A stretch of 64,000 bases of DNA. It comes from Planctomycetota bacterium. GTDB lineage: Bacteria > Planctomycetota > Phycisphaerae > Phycisphaerales > UBA1924. The notes below the pieces were generated by a model. The model was not told where the DNA came from and did not search any database. It was given only the letters and a program-made list of their open reading frames with translations. Both the position numbers and the translations under genes were made by a program. Shown piece by piece: positions 41,124 to 50,637 of this stretch (its first letter is position 1; each line of letters opens with the position of its first letter). The DNA lies in contig JAFEBO010000009.1 in the NCBI GenBank assembly GCA_018242625.1, positions 108,618 through 172,617 on the forward strand, given 5' to 3'.

Positions 41124-43682
41124 ATGACCCCGGAACAGTGGCAGGCAGTTCGGGCGTGCTTCGGCGGCGCGCTGAAGCAACCCCCGGAAGCCCGCGGAGA
41201 ATGGCTTGTCGCAGCTACAGGTTCGGACGCCGCGGTCCGCCTGCAGGTCGAGAAGCTCCTGGAATCCGACAGCCACCCGGACGAGCGACTGAACGACCCC
41301 TCGCATCACCTGGGGCTGAAAGAAGCGCTCGCTCCCGAGCCGGAACGCTCGACCATCGGGCGCTACCGGATCATTTCGGTGCTCGGTGAGGGCCGCTCGG
41401 GCATCGTGTATCGCGCACGGGAGCAGGACCGCGACGTGGCGCTCAAGGTTCTGAAAGCCAGCGTCTGGTCCAGCGCTTCCTCCCTCCGATTCCGCACCGA
41501 GATCCGGGCCCTGGCCCTGCTCCGGCACGAGAACATCGCGCGCATTTACGAGGCCGGCACCCTTCCCGAAGCCGCCGGCGCGGTCCGCCCGTACTTCTCG
41601 ATGGAGCTGATCGAAGGGCTTCCGATCCATCGCTACGCTGATGAGCAGCGCCTGGATGTTCAGGATCGGCTGCGGCTGATCGTCCAGCTGTGCGACGCTG
41701 TGCAGTCGGCCCACCAGCGTGGCGTCATCCATCGCGACCTCAAACCGGCCAATGTGCTGGTTGAACGGAACAGCGCCGGACGCTCGATCGTCAAGGTCAT
41801 CGACTTCGGCATCGCCCGCCTGCTTGAGGGAAACGATTCACTGACACAGACCGGACAGGCTCTGGGGACCCCCGGCTACATGAGCCCGGAGCAGATGTCG
41901 GGCGACCCTCGTGCGATCGATACGCGGAGCGACGTGTACGCGGTCGGAGCGCTGCTTCATCACCTGCTTCTGGGCGCGCCCCCCGGTGCGTCCGGAGCAC
42001 GCCCGATTGCGTCTCTGCCCCGGGACCTGGGCATCGTGCTCGCGCGCTCGATCGAGATCGACCCGGCACGTCGCTTCGCGTCGGCCGCGGAATTTGCGGC
42101 GGAACTCGCGCGATTCCTTGAGCACCGCCCGATCCTCACCCGCGCGCCGGGGTTGATGTACGTCACCGCGAAGTTTGTGCGCCGTCGCCCGGCGCTGGCG
42201 CTTTCGATCGGCGCGGTAATCGTCGCCTTTATCGCGTCGCTCGTGATCTTTCTTATGGCGAACCGGCGGATCGCCGAATCCGAACGACAGGCGATCGCGG
42301 CCCAGCGGGCGCTGCTGCGCGAAGTGGCCGGCACGCTTCTGAACGTGGTGGGCGGCAGCAAAGACGAGGCCCGGATCCTTGAGTCGCTGCTGCCTCAGTT
42401 TGAGGGCTACGTCCGCCGCCATCCCGAAGATCCTTCGGCACGTGATGACCTGGCCCTGCTGCTCGGACGCCTCGGAGATGCGCAAGTCGCGGCCGGCGGG
42501 AATCGGTCCGCGGTCGAGCTTTGGCGGCGCGCTCTTCTCCTTCGCGACAGAGACCCGGCAACGCTTTCAGCGGATCAGCGAGCAGACCTCTCGATCGCGA
42601 TCGTGCGGGTCGGAGATGAACTCGGTGCCATTGGAGATCGCGAAGGAATGATCGGCCACTACCGGCGTGCGCTCGACATGGACCGCGCGTCGCTCAAGGA
42701 AGACCCCTCGAACCACCGCTTTGCCAGCAATTTCCTGTACAGCCTCGGGAGGGCCTCGAACATCGCGATCGAGGAAGGTGACCTCGCGGTGGCCGACGCA
42801 TTGGCAGCCGAACAGCTTGATCTGGCGCGTGAGATCTCGATGGAGAGGCCGTCGTTCCGGTCACGGCTGGACCTGGCCAACGCGTGCGGCTGGCTCGCCG
42901 AATGCCGGCGGAAGATGCTGCGGTTTCGCTCGGCGGCCGAACTTACCTCTGAGCAGATCAGGCTTCAAACAGCCCTCCTCGCGGAGGAACCGGGGAACAG
43001 AGGTCTGCGGCTCGGCAGGAATTCAGCCATCATGTCGCTTTTGGGAGCCCCCAGAAGCTCGTACGGCCTCCGGGAGGACTCGCTCGCAGAAGAGTTGTCG
43101 CGGGACCTCGCGCGGCTGACAGAATCGGACCCAACCGACCGGACCCTGCATGAGCACCGCCTTGCAGCCGCGGTTGGCCGTGCGGAATCTTCCATCGAGT
43201 GCGCTGATCCAATCCGCACTTTGCAGCTCGCGGCGGATGCGAGCGCCTTGCTGGAGCAATCCCCGGATCTGGATGCGGCACTAGCGGAATCGCTGCGAGT
43301 GCGAACCCTGCAGCATGTCGCGGCCGCGCTCGGAATGATGGGCTGCTTCGAGCAGGCCCGGGCCTGGGGGGATGCGTCGAAGGAAGTTGCGCTTCGCTCG
43401 TATACGGCCACGAAGTCCCGTTCAAGCCCGCTCGCAAACGTCCTTCGCCTGATCGAAGAAGCCGATGTGAACGACGTAAGCGTTGAAGAAGCGGTGAGCG
43501 CCGCTCCCCGTCGGGGCCAGTGGCAGCTGCGACTGCGGCTTGCCGGCTGGATACTCGATCAGGGCGATCTGCAAGCTGCAAATAAGTTCCTGTCTGAGCT
43601 TTCCGCAGAGTTCTGCGACGAATGCGAGGAGGCCCGAGAGCAGATTTCGGGGCTGATGCTGCGCCGCCGCCCGACCAACTGA
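41124..43682 (+). CDS. Transmembrane Ser/Thr protein kinase with extracytoplasmic helical repeats
   Basis: The 852-residue product has a kinase domain at about 78-335: glycine loop LGEGRSG, Lys108 (VALKVL), catalytic HRDLKPAN at 203-210, DFG at 227-229 and GTPGYMSPEQ. The N-terminal 75 residues (QVEKLLESDSHPDERL) are typical of planctomycete STKs. One membrane span lies at about 356-378 (LALSIGAVIVAFIASLVIFLMA). The remaining roughly 470 residues form Ala/Leu-rich helical pairs resembling TPR. It follows the ECF sigma gene and is probably its regulatory partner. The 3' end runs into an inverted repeat shared with the convergent GNAT gene. Confidence 0.93.
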   Translation: MTPEQWQAVRACFGGALKQPPEARGEWLVAATGSDAAVRLQVEKLLESDSHPDERLNDPSHHLGLKEALAPEPERSTIGRYRIISVLGEGRSGIVYRAREQDRDVALKVLKASVWSSASSLRFRTEIRALALLRHENIARIYEAGTLPEAAGAVRPYFSMELIEGLPIHRYADEQRLDVQDRLRLIVQLCDAVQSAHQRGVIHRDLKPANVLVERNSAGRSIVKVIDFGIARLLEGNDSLTQTGQALGTPGYMSPEQMSGDPRAIDTRSDVYAVGALLHHLLLGAPPGASGARPIASLPRDLGIVLARSIEIDPARRFASAAEFAAELARFLEHRPILTRAPGLMYVTAKFVRRRPALALSIGAVIVAFIASLVIFLMANRRIAESERQAIAAQRALLREVAGTLLNVVGGSKDEARILESLLPQFEGYVRRHPEDPSARDDLALLLGRLGDAQVAAGGNRSAVELWRRALLLRDRDPATLSADQRADLSIAIVRVGDELGAIGDREGMIGHYRRALDMDRASLKEDPSNHRFASNFLYSLGRASNIAIEEGDLAVADALAAEQLDLAREISMERPSFRSRLDLANACGWLAECRRKMLRFRSAAELTSEQIRLQTALLAEEPGNRGLRLGRNSAIMSLLGAPRSSYGLREDSLAEELSRDLARLTESDPTDRTLHEHRLAAAVGRAESSIECADPIRTLQLAADASALLEQSPDLDAALAESLRVRTLQHVAAALGMMGCFEQARAWGDASKEVALRSYTATKSRSSPLANVLRLIEEADVNDVSVEEAVSAAPRRGQWQLRLRLAGWILDQGDLQAANKFLSELSAEFCDECEEAREQISGLMLRRRPTN

Positions 43683-43751
43683 TCTTGGACCCGCCGGGTT
43701 GAATCGCTGGCGCTTCTGTTTCGCTCAACCCGACGGGCGCGGCTCAAGATC
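43681..43751. terminator. Long inverted repeat between convergent kinase and GNAT genes
   Basis: CCCGCCGGGTTGA (43690-43702) pairs with TCAACCCGACGGG (43725-43737) at 12 of 13 positions. An outer GATCTTG/CAAGATC pair (43681 and 43745-43751) extends the structure. The repeat spans both stop codons. No T-run follows in either direction, so any termination would be by an RNA hairpin without a classical U-tract. It could equally be a processing or stability element. Confidence 0.4.
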
Positions 43752-44252
43752 CTTGTAAAAGTACGTTGTCCCGCAGACCCGTCCGTCCGGATAAAGCGCA
43801 AATTCGGGGACATCGCCTACACGCGTCCAGCCGAGGCGGGCGTAGAGCCTTGCCGCGTCGCCGCCGGTGACAGCGTCGAGCACCAGGAGCGTGCGTTTGC
43901 ACTCGAGCGCCATCGCTTCCGCGGCACGCATGAGCGATTCACCCAGGCCCTTCCGACGGGCGCGGCTGTGCACCAGCATCTTCACGAGGTCGGCGCGGTG
44001 GGGCTGGTTGTCCGGCAGATCGAGGACGAGCTGCACCGTGCCGCAGATGCCGCGTTCGTCTTCGACCACGAGGATCGCGCGCTTCCCCGCGGCCACGTCC
44101 GCCGCGATCTTCTCGAAGAACGCCCGCGCCGCGGCGGGCGGATAGGGCGCCATGAATCCCACGGACGCGCCGCCGTTCACACAATCGGCGAGCACCTCCG
44201 CCAGTTCATCAATCTGACGCGGCGTGATTGTCCTAAGTCGTCGCGGCTGCAT
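43725..44252 (-). CDS. GNAT-family N-acetyltransferase
   Basis: From ATG 44252 the product has 175 residues; ATG 44273 is an alternative. The acetyl-CoA loop is RARRKGLGESLMRAAEAMA, matching R/Q-x-x-G-x-G/A. The preceding strand (CGTVQLVLDLPDNQPHRADLVKMLVHSRAR) and the following LLVLDAVTGGDAARLYARLGWTRVGDVPEFAL complete the GNAT fold. The 'GDVPEFALYPDGRVCGTTYFYKDL' ending resembles bacterial antibiotic- or small-molecule acetyltransferases, but the substrate is not predictable. It is divergent from the SGNH hydrolase gene. Confidence 0.85.
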   Translation of the reverse strand: MQPRRLRTITPRQIDELAEVLADCVNGGASVGFMAPYPPAAARAFFEKIAADVAAGKRAILVVEDERGICGTVQLVLDLPDNQPHRADLVKMLVHSRARRKGLGESLMRAAEAMALECKRTLLVLDAVTGGDAARLYARLGWTRVGDVPEFALYPDGRVCGTTYFYKDLEPRPSG

Positions 44253-44319
44253 CGGGCACCTCGAGCGGTTCATTCAGAATAGGTGCGGACGATTCCTGAG
44301 CATCGCGTACAGTTCGCGG

Positions 44320-45048
44320 ATGCGAAGCACGATCGCCTGCCTGTTCGCCACACTCTTGATCCTCAGTTCCGCATCGTGCCGGCACCAGCCCGTCGTCGCG
44401 GCGCGTTCGGAAACCGCCGCACCCGCGCCGGCACCCTGGTACGAGAGCGAAATCAGCGCCTTTGAAGCCAACGACAAAGCCTCGATGCCGGCGCCGGGAC
44501 AGGTGCTGTTTATCGGCAGCTCCAGCATCCGCATGTGGAAAACCGTCGAGGCCGACATGAGTCCCGTGCCCGTCCTCAACCGTGGATTCGGCGGGTCGCG
44601 GACCGGCGATGTCAGCGCCGTCTTCGATCGCATCGTGCTCCCGTATAAGCCCGGGGTGATCGTCTACTACTGCGGCGATAACGACCTGGGCACCGACAAT
44701 ACCGATTCCCAGGCCGCGGCGGACGGCTTCATCTCGTTCGATCAGCGCGTGCACAAGGTCTGGCCCCGGGTGCCGGTCTTCTACATCGCGATCAAACCGA
44801 GCCTCGCGCGCTGGAAGAACTGGCCCGCGATGAAACGCGCCAACGACATCGTCCGCGCTTACGCGGAACGATCCGGCAGCACGGTGTTTCTCGATGTGGC
44901 AACCCCGATGCTTACCGAACAAGGAACGCCCGATCCGACCCTCTTTCTCGCGGATGGGCTGCACATGAACGCGAAGGGTTACGCCATTTGGACGGCGGTG
45001 GTGAAGCCGCCGGTCGAGGCGGCGTGGCGGCATTCGGCTTCGCGATAG
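44320..45048 (+). CDS. SGNH/GDSL-family hydrolase lipoprotein
   Basis: ATG 44320 gives 242 residues with a lipobox at ASC (LLILSSASCRHQ). Block I is VLFIGSSSIRMW with the nucleophilic Ser. Block III is YYCGDNDLG, in which Asn contributes to the oxyanion hole. Block V is ADGLHMNAKGYAIW with the Asp-His pair. These make it an esterase/lipase of the SGNH superfamily, probably acting on acyl groups of envelope polysaccharide or carbohydrate. Closely related secreted sequences are common in planctomycetes. The convergent MATE gene begins 2 bp beyond its stop. Confidence 0.86.
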   Translation: MRSTIACLFATLLILSSASCRHQPVVAARSETAAPAPAPWYESEISAFEANDKASMPAPGQVLFIGSSSIRMWKTVEADMSPVPVLNRGFGGSRTGDVSAVFDRIVLPYKPGVIVYYCGDNDLGTDNTDSQAAADGFISFDQRVHKVWPRVPVFYIAIKPSLARWKNWPAMKRANDIVRAYAERSGSTVFLDVATPMLTEQGTPDPTLFLADGLHMNAKGYAIWTAVVKPPVEAAWRHSASR

Positions 45049-45049
45049 T

Positions 45050-46633
45050 TCAGAGAATGCCGTCCGCCACGGTGCCGGCCGTCGCCTGCGGCTCGGGCCC
45101 AGGGTGCTGATCATCGCGAACAAGCTTGATCGACTTCCACTTGCCGGCCAGAAAGCGCGAGGCGATAAACGCGCTGAGCGTGATGATGTACGCGGCCGCG
45201 GCCGCCCACGGACCCGCCGATTCGAACTGAGGGAAATAGGTGATCGCAATCTTCCCTCCGCCGACGATCACGATCCACGAGCTGAAAACCGTCACGATGC
45301 CGACGTACGTTGTATCGCCCGCACCGCGCAGCGCACCAGAAAGTGTCATCGCAACGGCGTCAAAGATCTGGAAGACCGCGCAGAGAATCAGAAAGGTCGA
45401 ACCGAGCCTGAGCACCTCGGCCGCGACGTCGGGGGCGGTCTTGGGGTCGATGAAGATGCCCACGAGCCAGTGCCGGAAGACAATGAAGCCCACGGCGCAA
45501 AGGCCCATGTAGGCCATCGAGAGGGCGAGACCGAGTCGGGCCCGCTGTGCCGCAAGGTCCGGCCGCCCCATCCCCATGCACTTGCCGACCACGGCCGTCA
45601 CCGCCACGGAGATGCCAACGCTGGGCATGAAGCTCAAGCTCATCCACTGATGGGCAATGAATCCCGCGGTCGAATGCTGGGCGCCGAAGTGGCCGACGAA
45701 GTACACCATGAAAAGGCCCCAGCAGATCATCTCGTTGCCGAACATCAGGCCGGGGGCCCAGCCGAGCTTGAAAATGTCCTTAAGGTGCGAAAGCGAGGGC
45801 TGCCAGTTGGAGCGGGTTGCAAACTGCCGGTTGAGGCTGGGCGAGAGGAACACCACCAGGAGCACAAGCAGTTCGACAATGGTGCCCAGGACGGTCCCGA
45901 TCGCCGCACCCGTCACGCCCAGAGCGGGGATGTGCAGCGTCTGCGCGACATGGGAGGCGCCCGTGAACCACGCATGCACCATCGAATCGAACGCGCCCGT
46001 CGCGGGAGCATCCGCGGGTCCGTTGGGCCCGTAGATGAGCGTCGAATTGAGTACGAAGTTGGTGATGTTGCCGGCCACGCCCGCAACCAGCATGATCGAC
46101 GGCTTGTGCATGCCGTAGAAAAACTGCCCGATCGCCTGACGCGTCATCGTGATGATGGATCCGACCAGCAGGATCTGAGCGAACGTGGCGGCCATGGCGT
46201 CCCGCCGTAGAACCTGTTCCATGGCTTCCGGGCTCAAGCTCTTGTCACGCATGAGCGTGTAGAGCCAGGGCAGCATCGCGGCGTAGGGCAGGATGAGCAC
46301 CAGCCAGGCCACGATCGCGAGCCAGACGCCGTTCCACGCGTACGCCGGAGCCCGCTCGGCCTTGCCGGCCCCGAAGTTCTGGCTCACGAACGTGTTCACC
46401 ACCGTCAGCGCGCCGAACACGATCGAGACCGCGATCCAGCTCGTGATGCCGCCGTTGCCCTGAGCCCCGACGTAGACCGGATCGGGCCCGATGCGGCTCA
46501 CCATCAGCTTGTCGACAAAGGTCATGAGCGTGAAGCTGGTCATCGTGGCGACCGTGGGGATCGCGATGGCCAGCAGTTCGTAGAGCGGGCTGCGCGCGAC
46601 GGTCGCGCCGGAATTGGAAGTCGTCTGGCTCAT
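45050..46633 (-). CDS. MATE-family multidrug/Na+ antiporter
   Basis: From ATG 46633 the product has 527 residues; an upstream ATG at 46735 adds a non-hydrophobic stretch. About twelve hydrophobic segments and two homologous halves are visible, with MATE signatures in the first half (PTVATMTSFTLMTFVDKLMVSRIG, VNTFVSQNFGAGK) and second (GLFMVYFVGHFG, GISVAVTAVVGKCMGMGRPDLA). Charged loop residues such as Asp in FVDKLMVSR are typical. It is an inner-membrane exporter of drugs or metabolites driven by Na+ or H+. It is downstream of pdxA in the same direction, with 111 bp between. Confidence 0.9.
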   Translation of the reverse strand: MSQTTSNSGATVARSPLYELLAIAIPTVATMTSFTLMTFVDKLMVSRIGPDPVYVGAQGNGGITSWIAVSIVFGALTVVNTFVSQNFGAGKAERAPAYAWNGVWLAIVAWLVLILPYAAMLPWLYTLMRDKSLSPEAMEQVLRRDAMAATFAQILLVGSIITMTRQAIGQFFYGMHKPSIMLVAGVAGNITNFVLNSTLIYGPNGPADAPATGAFDSMVHAWFTGASHVAQTLHIPALGVTGAAIGTVLGTIVELLVLLVVFLSPSLNRQFATRSNWQPSLSHLKDIFKLGWAPGLMFGNEMICWGLFMVYFVGHFGAQHSTAGFIAHQWMSLSFMPSVGISVAVTAVVGKCMGMGRPDLAAQRARLGLALSMAYMGLCAVGFIVFRHWLVGIFIDPKTAPDVAAEVLRLGSTFLILCAVFQIFDAVAMTLSGALRGAGDTTYVGIVTVFSSWIVIVGGGKIAITYFPQFESAGPWAAAAAYIITLSAFIASRFLAGKWKSIKLVRDDQHPGPEPQATAGTVADGIL

Positions 46634-46744
46634 GTGGTGCTTTGGGCGGGTTTCGCGCGGGAATCTTAGTGCGAAGAACAAGCCGAATGAGCCGCCCGCC
46701 GCCGACGGGCTCAAACCCATCCGGCGCTGAGACATCGATATGAC

Positions 46745-47791
46745 TCAGCGCCTTTGGATCATCCGCAGCGCGAGCTCGATCGCGCTCCGCATGCTGCCCG
46801 GATCGGCGAGGTTCTTGCCCGCGATATCAAACGCCGTGCCGTGGTCCGGGCTGGTGCGCACGGTCGGCAATCCCACGGTCATGTTCACCGCCCGATCGCG
46901 CGCCAGAAGCTTGACCGGGATCAGACCCTGATCGTGATACATCGCCACGACGAGGTCGAACTTCCCCTTGAGCGCCGCCAGAAAAATCGTGTCCGCCGGA
47001 CAGGGGCCCGAAACCTCTATCCCATTGCTCCGGGCGATCTTGATCGCCGGCTCGATCAGCCGCTGATCTTCGTCACCGAGCAGCCCATCCTCGCCCGCGT
47101 GCGGGTTCAGGCCGCACACCGCGATCCGTGGCCTCGCAATCCCCAGTGCTCTGCAGGCGGCCGCACCAAGATCGATCGTGTCCGAGACCCGCCCGATCGT
47201 CAGCACATTCCGGACATCCATCAGCGGAATGTGGGCGGTGGCCAGAATCACGTTGAGTTCGTGTGCGCCAAGATCCGTCGATCCCTGCACGGCGGGCGCG
47301 TGAAACATCATGCCGAAGTGCTTGGCCCCGAATCGGACTGCCAGCAGTTCGGTGTGCCCCGGGAATTGCCCGTGACCCGCCTTGGCCCATGCTGCCTTGT
47401 TGATCGGGCCGGTCACGATCGCGTCGGCGTGAAGGGCGTGTTCCTTCGGCAACCGGGCCTGCGCGATGGCTTCCTCAACGAGCCTGAACGAAAGCGCGCC
47501 GCCGCCCTTGGTCACCCTCGGCGCGTGGACCTCGCCGCCGGGCTCATAATCAAAGAGCACCACATCGTGCACGCCCGCGGTTTCCGCCGCCGGCGTGTGC
47601 GCCCCAACCCGCCACCAGAAGGGCTCGATTCCCGAACGCTGCGCCGCGGCGTCGAGGGGTGCCTGTGCACCCAGAATCCGAAAGTGAGCGCGCCGGCGCA
47701 GCGCCGCGTCGTGGAGCGACTTGACGATCACCTCGGGGCCGATTCCCCCGGGATCGCCCATGGAAATGGCGACGACAGGCCTGCGTTGCAC
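46745..47791 (-). CDS. pdxA: 4-hydroxythreonine-4-phosphate dehydrogenase PdxA
   Basis: The 348-residue product carries SMGDPGGIGPEVIVKSL at the N-terminus, VTGPINKAAWAKAGHGQFPGHTELL, GLNPHAGEDGLLG and the metal/substrate block YHDQGLIPVKLL, all defining PdxA. It oxidises 4-phosphohydroxy-L-threonine with NAD in the DXP-dependent pyridoxal phosphate pathway. It lies 22 bp downstream of pilB and may be part of the pil transcript, an unusual placement for a cofactor gene. A PLP enzyme (IlvE) is encoded elsewhere in the window, but there is no direct link. Confidence 0.94.
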   Translation of the reverse strand: MQRRPVVAISMGDPGGIGPEVIVKSLHDAALRRRAHFRILGAQAPLDAAAQRSGIEPFWWRVGAHTPAAETAGVHDVVLFDYEPGGEVHAPRVTKGGGALSFRLVEEAIAQARLPKEHALHADAIVTGPINKAAWAKAGHGQFPGHTELLAVRFGAKHFGMMFHAPAVQGSTDLGAHELNVILATAHIPLMDVRNVLTIGRVSDTIDLGAAACRALGIARPRIAVCGLNPHAGEDGLLGDEDQRLIEPAIKIARSNGIEVSGPCPADTIFLAALKGKFDLVVAMYHDQGLIPVKLLARDRAVNMTVGLPTVRTSPDHGTAFDIAGKNLADPGSMRSAIELALRMIQRR

Positions 47792-47813
47792 CCCGAACGG
47801 TAGCGGCCCCGGC

Positions 47814-49898
47814 TCAGGCGTTGGCCTCGGTCACGCGGAGCACCTCGGAGACCGTGGTGAGCCCCTGCGCGACCTTGCGGATCCCGTCCATGCGGAGCGT
47901 GACCATGCCGCGCTCGATGCACATGCGCCGGAATTCCGAAACGTTGGGGTTGCGCGCGATCACGTCGCGCAGCTGATCGTCCACCGTCAGCAGCTCGTAG
48001 ATGCCCACGCGGCCCGAATAGCCGGTGTTGCGGCAGCGTTCGCATCCTTTGGCGGCCCAGAGCTTGTCCGTCGGCAACCCCTGCATCGACAGGTACTCGG
48101 TCATGTCGGCGCTCGGTGCCTCTTCGATCTTGCAGTGCGTGCACAGACGCCGGATCAGACGCTGGGCCAGCACGCCGTTCACGGCGGCACCAACCAGGAA
48201 TGGCTCAAGGCCGATGTTGACCAGCCGCGTGATCGATGAAGGCGCGTCGTTGGTGTGCAGCGTGCTGAGCACCAGGTGGCCGGTGAGGGCCGCCTGGACG
48301 GCGATGTGCGCCGTCTCCATGTCGCGGATTTCGCCCAGCATGATCACGTCCGGGTCCTGTCGCAGCAGGCTCTTGAGAGCCGCGGCAAAGGTCATCCCGA
48401 TCTTCTCGTGCATCTGCGTCTGCGTGATGCCGTCGAGGTGATACTCGATCGGATCTTCGACCGTCGAGATGTTCATCGTGTTCTTGTCGAGCTTTCGCAG
48501 CGACGAGTAGAGCGTGGTCGTTTTACCCGAACCGGTCGGGCCGGTGACCAGCACGATGCCGTGGGGCGAATCGATCAGCTTGCGCCATACCTCGAGCGTG
48601 TCGCCGTGGAAGCCGAGGTTGTCGAGCTCCACGTTGATGCTCTTGGTGTCGAGAATACGCATGACCGTCTTCTCGCCGTAGCCCGTCGGAAGCGTCGAAA
48701 CGCGCAGGTCGAGCTTGCGCCCCTGGACCACGCAGCGGATTCGGCCGTCCTGCGGCAGACGTCTCTCGGAAATGTCCAGGTTCGCCATGATCTTCAGGCG
48801 GCTGGTGATCGCGCCCGCCATCGCCCCCGGCGGATTCATCATCTCGAAGAGCTCGCCATCGATGCGGAATCGCACGCGCAGCTTCTTCTCCGCGGGCTCG
48901 ACGTGAATATCCGAAGCGCCCTCCTTCACGGCGGTCTGGATGATGTAGTTCACGTAGCGGATAACGGGAGATTCGGCGGCCTCTTTCTCGAGGTTGACCT
49001 CGCTCGACTCCTTCTTCTCAACCTGAACGTCGCCCTCGCTCACTTCCGCGAGCAGTTCCGACACGTCGACGCTCGCCTCGTCTTTGCCGGCACCGACGAT
49101 CTCCATCGCCCCGCGAAGGTCAAAGCCCGTCACGATCACGAGCTTGACGCCCGCGACGCGCAGCCTGCCCTTGATCTCGTCCACGAGGAATACGTCGTCG
49201 GGCCGCACGGCCCCCACGACCACACGCGTCCCGTCCATGCGCAAGGGGAGCACGCTGTGCTGCTTGCAGAATTCGGGGGTCAGCGCCTGGAGGAGCCGCC
49301 CGTCAAATCCGCCGTCGAGCCCCTTGGAGAGGTCGACGCGCTCGAAGGGAATCCCCGCGATGTCGGCGACCGCGCGCTGAATGACCGTCTCGTCGATGCC
49401 CTGCTCGATCAGGATGTCCGCCAGCCGCCGGCCCGGCGACTGCTTCAGAACTCCCTGCGCAATCGTGATCTTGTCCGCCGGCACCAGCCCGCGCGAAAGA
49501 AGATACTCGGCCAAGTCCTTGCTCATCGGCGCGATGCCCGACGCGGCCTCGGGCTTGTAGAGGTCCGACATCGCGCTGCCCACCGAAGGGCGGGGCGGAG
49601 CCGAAAGCGCCTGCTTCACCGACGGATCCTGCTTCGCGACCGCAAGCTCGTCGGCACCCTCCTCACGGATTCTGACCAGATCGCCGTAGGTCCGCTGGTT
49701 CGCGGGGACCGGCGGGATCGGGCTCATCGCCAGTTCCTGGGCATCGGGCCCGTCCCTGCGAACGTTCTGCGGCACACTCGAGAGATCCTCGAGACGTACA
49801 CGCCTGCCGGCAGATTCCTCCGCCGGCCCGGGGAGCGACTTGGCGCCCTTCTCGAGCCCCAGTTCGTTCAGGATGTCATCGATGTTGTACTTTGCCAC
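47814..49898 (-). CDS. pilB: Type IV pilus assembly / type II secretion ATPase PilB (GspE)
   Basis: GTG 49898, with GGAG upstream, gives 694 residues. The N-terminal MshEN-like part (about 110-260; ADILIEQGIDETVIQRAVADIAGIPFERVDLSK) is followed by the ATPase. Walker A is GPTGSGKT at 453-460. The Asp box is EDPIEY, the Walker B region VIMLGEIRDMETAHIA, and the His box LSTLHTNDAP. A tetracysteine zinc site (CTHC...CERC) lies near the C-terminus. This powers pilus extension or pseudopilus assembly. It is last of the pilMNO-gspC-pilB series. The first 100 residues are low-complexity and Pro/Ala-rich. Confidence 0.94.
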   Translation of the reverse strand: MAKYNIDDILNELGLEKGAKSLPGPAEESAGRRVRLEDLSSVPQNVRRDGPDAQELAMSPIPPVPANQRTYGDLVRIREEGADELAVAKQDPSVKQALSAPPRPSVGSAMSDLYKPEAASGIAPMSKDLAEYLLSRGLVPADKITIAQGVLKQSPGRRLADILIEQGIDETVIQRAVADIAGIPFERVDLSKGLDGGFDGRLLQALTPEFCKQHSVLPLRMDGTRVVVGAVRPDDVFLVDEIKGRLRVAGVKLVIVTGFDLRGAMEIVGAGKDEASVDVSELLAEVSEGDVQVEKKESSEVNLEKEAAESPVIRYVNYIIQTAVKEGASDIHVEPAEKKLRVRFRIDGELFEMMNPPGAMAGAITSRLKIMANLDISERRLPQDGRIRCVVQGRKLDLRVSTLPTGYGEKTVMRILDTKSINVELDNLGFHGDTLEVWRKLIDSPHGIVLVTGPTGSGKTTTLYSSLRKLDKNTMNISTVEDPIEYHLDGITQTQMHEKIGMTFAAALKSLLRQDPDVIMLGEIRDMETAHIAVQAALTGHLVLSTLHTNDAPSSITRLVNIGLEPFLVGAAVNGVLAQRLIRRLCTHCKIEEAPSADMTEYLSMQGLPTDKLWAAKGCERCRNTGYSGRVGIYELLTVDDQLRDVIARNPNVSEFRRMCIERGMVTLRMDGIRKVAQGLTTVSEVLRVTEANA

Positions 49899-49926
49899 GC
49901 CCGCTCCACTGCCCGCATGCCCCGGT

Positions 49927-50637
49927 CTACTGCTTCGCCGCATCCTTGCCCTTGGCTTTGCCTTTGGGTGAGGATTCGTCCGCGAGCTCCATCGTGAACT
50001 TGCGTCCGTCCGCTTCGAGCGTCACGCTCATCGGGGCGATCGCCGTCACCGTGAAGTTCTCACCCACTTGATCGCCCAGCCGCACGAGTTCGTCGTTGAT
50101 GCGCGCGAGCGGAACACGCCCCTGCATGATGCTTCCCAGCTTAAAAGTCGCAAACTCCTCGGCGAGCTTGCGGCTGCGCTCTTCGGCCTTGCGCTTCGCC
50201 AGGTCCGCCGCCTCATCACGCGGGGCCGCCGCCGGTCCGGTCGCCTCTCCCGCCTCCGCTCCCATGAGCTTGAACGGATTGTTCCGAACCGCGGCCGACT
50301 CCTGCTGGCTCGCCGCGTTCATCTCCGCGATCGCCCGCTGGAAATCCACGGCGCGCCGGTGCTGCGTCTCGTCGCGCTTGTAGCTCACTTCATTGGCGGT
50401 CTCGAACTTGAGGCCCGACTGCATCCCGTAACGACGCATGCCGTAGATCAGCCCGACCGAGAGCACGAGTGTTGTCGCGATGATCACGTGCTGCGTGTGA
50501 AACTTCGCACGCGGCACGGAACCGACTCCCAGCGATTCGCCGATCTGAAGCCCTGCGGCGAAGGCGGCCGGCATCGACTGCCCCTCGCCCGGCGCGACCT
50601 CGCCCGGAAGACGACGTTCCTTATTCGCGGCGCTCAT
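49927..50637 (-). CDS. GspC/PilP-like inner-membrane pilus assembly protein
   Basis: The 236-residue product overlaps pilO by 4 bp (ATGA). A cytoplasmic N-terminus is followed by one membrane span at about 49-66 (HVIIATTLVLSVGLIYGM), a charged linker and a compact beta domain near the C-terminus (FKLGSIMQGRVPLARINDELVRLGDQVGENFTVTAIAPMSVTLEADGRKFTMEL). That domain has the two-strand pattern of the GspC homology region or of PilP. In pilus systems it would link the PilMNO platform to the secretin. The assignment is by position and fold rather than strong sequence identity. Confidence 0.7.
   Translation of the reverse strand: MSAANKERRLPGEVAPGEGQSMPAAFAAGLQIGESLGVGSVPRAKFHTQHVIIATTLVLSVGLIYGMRRYGMQSGLKFETANEVSYKRDETQHRRAVDFQRAIAEMNAASQQESAAVRNNPFKLMGAEAGEATGPAAAPRDEAADLAKRKAEERSRKLAEEFATFKLGSIMQGRVPLARINDELVRLGDQVGENFTVTAIAPMSVTLEADGRKFTMELADESSPKGKAKGKDAAKQ

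Noticed and set aside
48255..49997. Plus-strand open frame of about 580 codons opposite pilB
   Set aside because: Antisense shadow. The PilB motifs on the minus strand are unambiguous.
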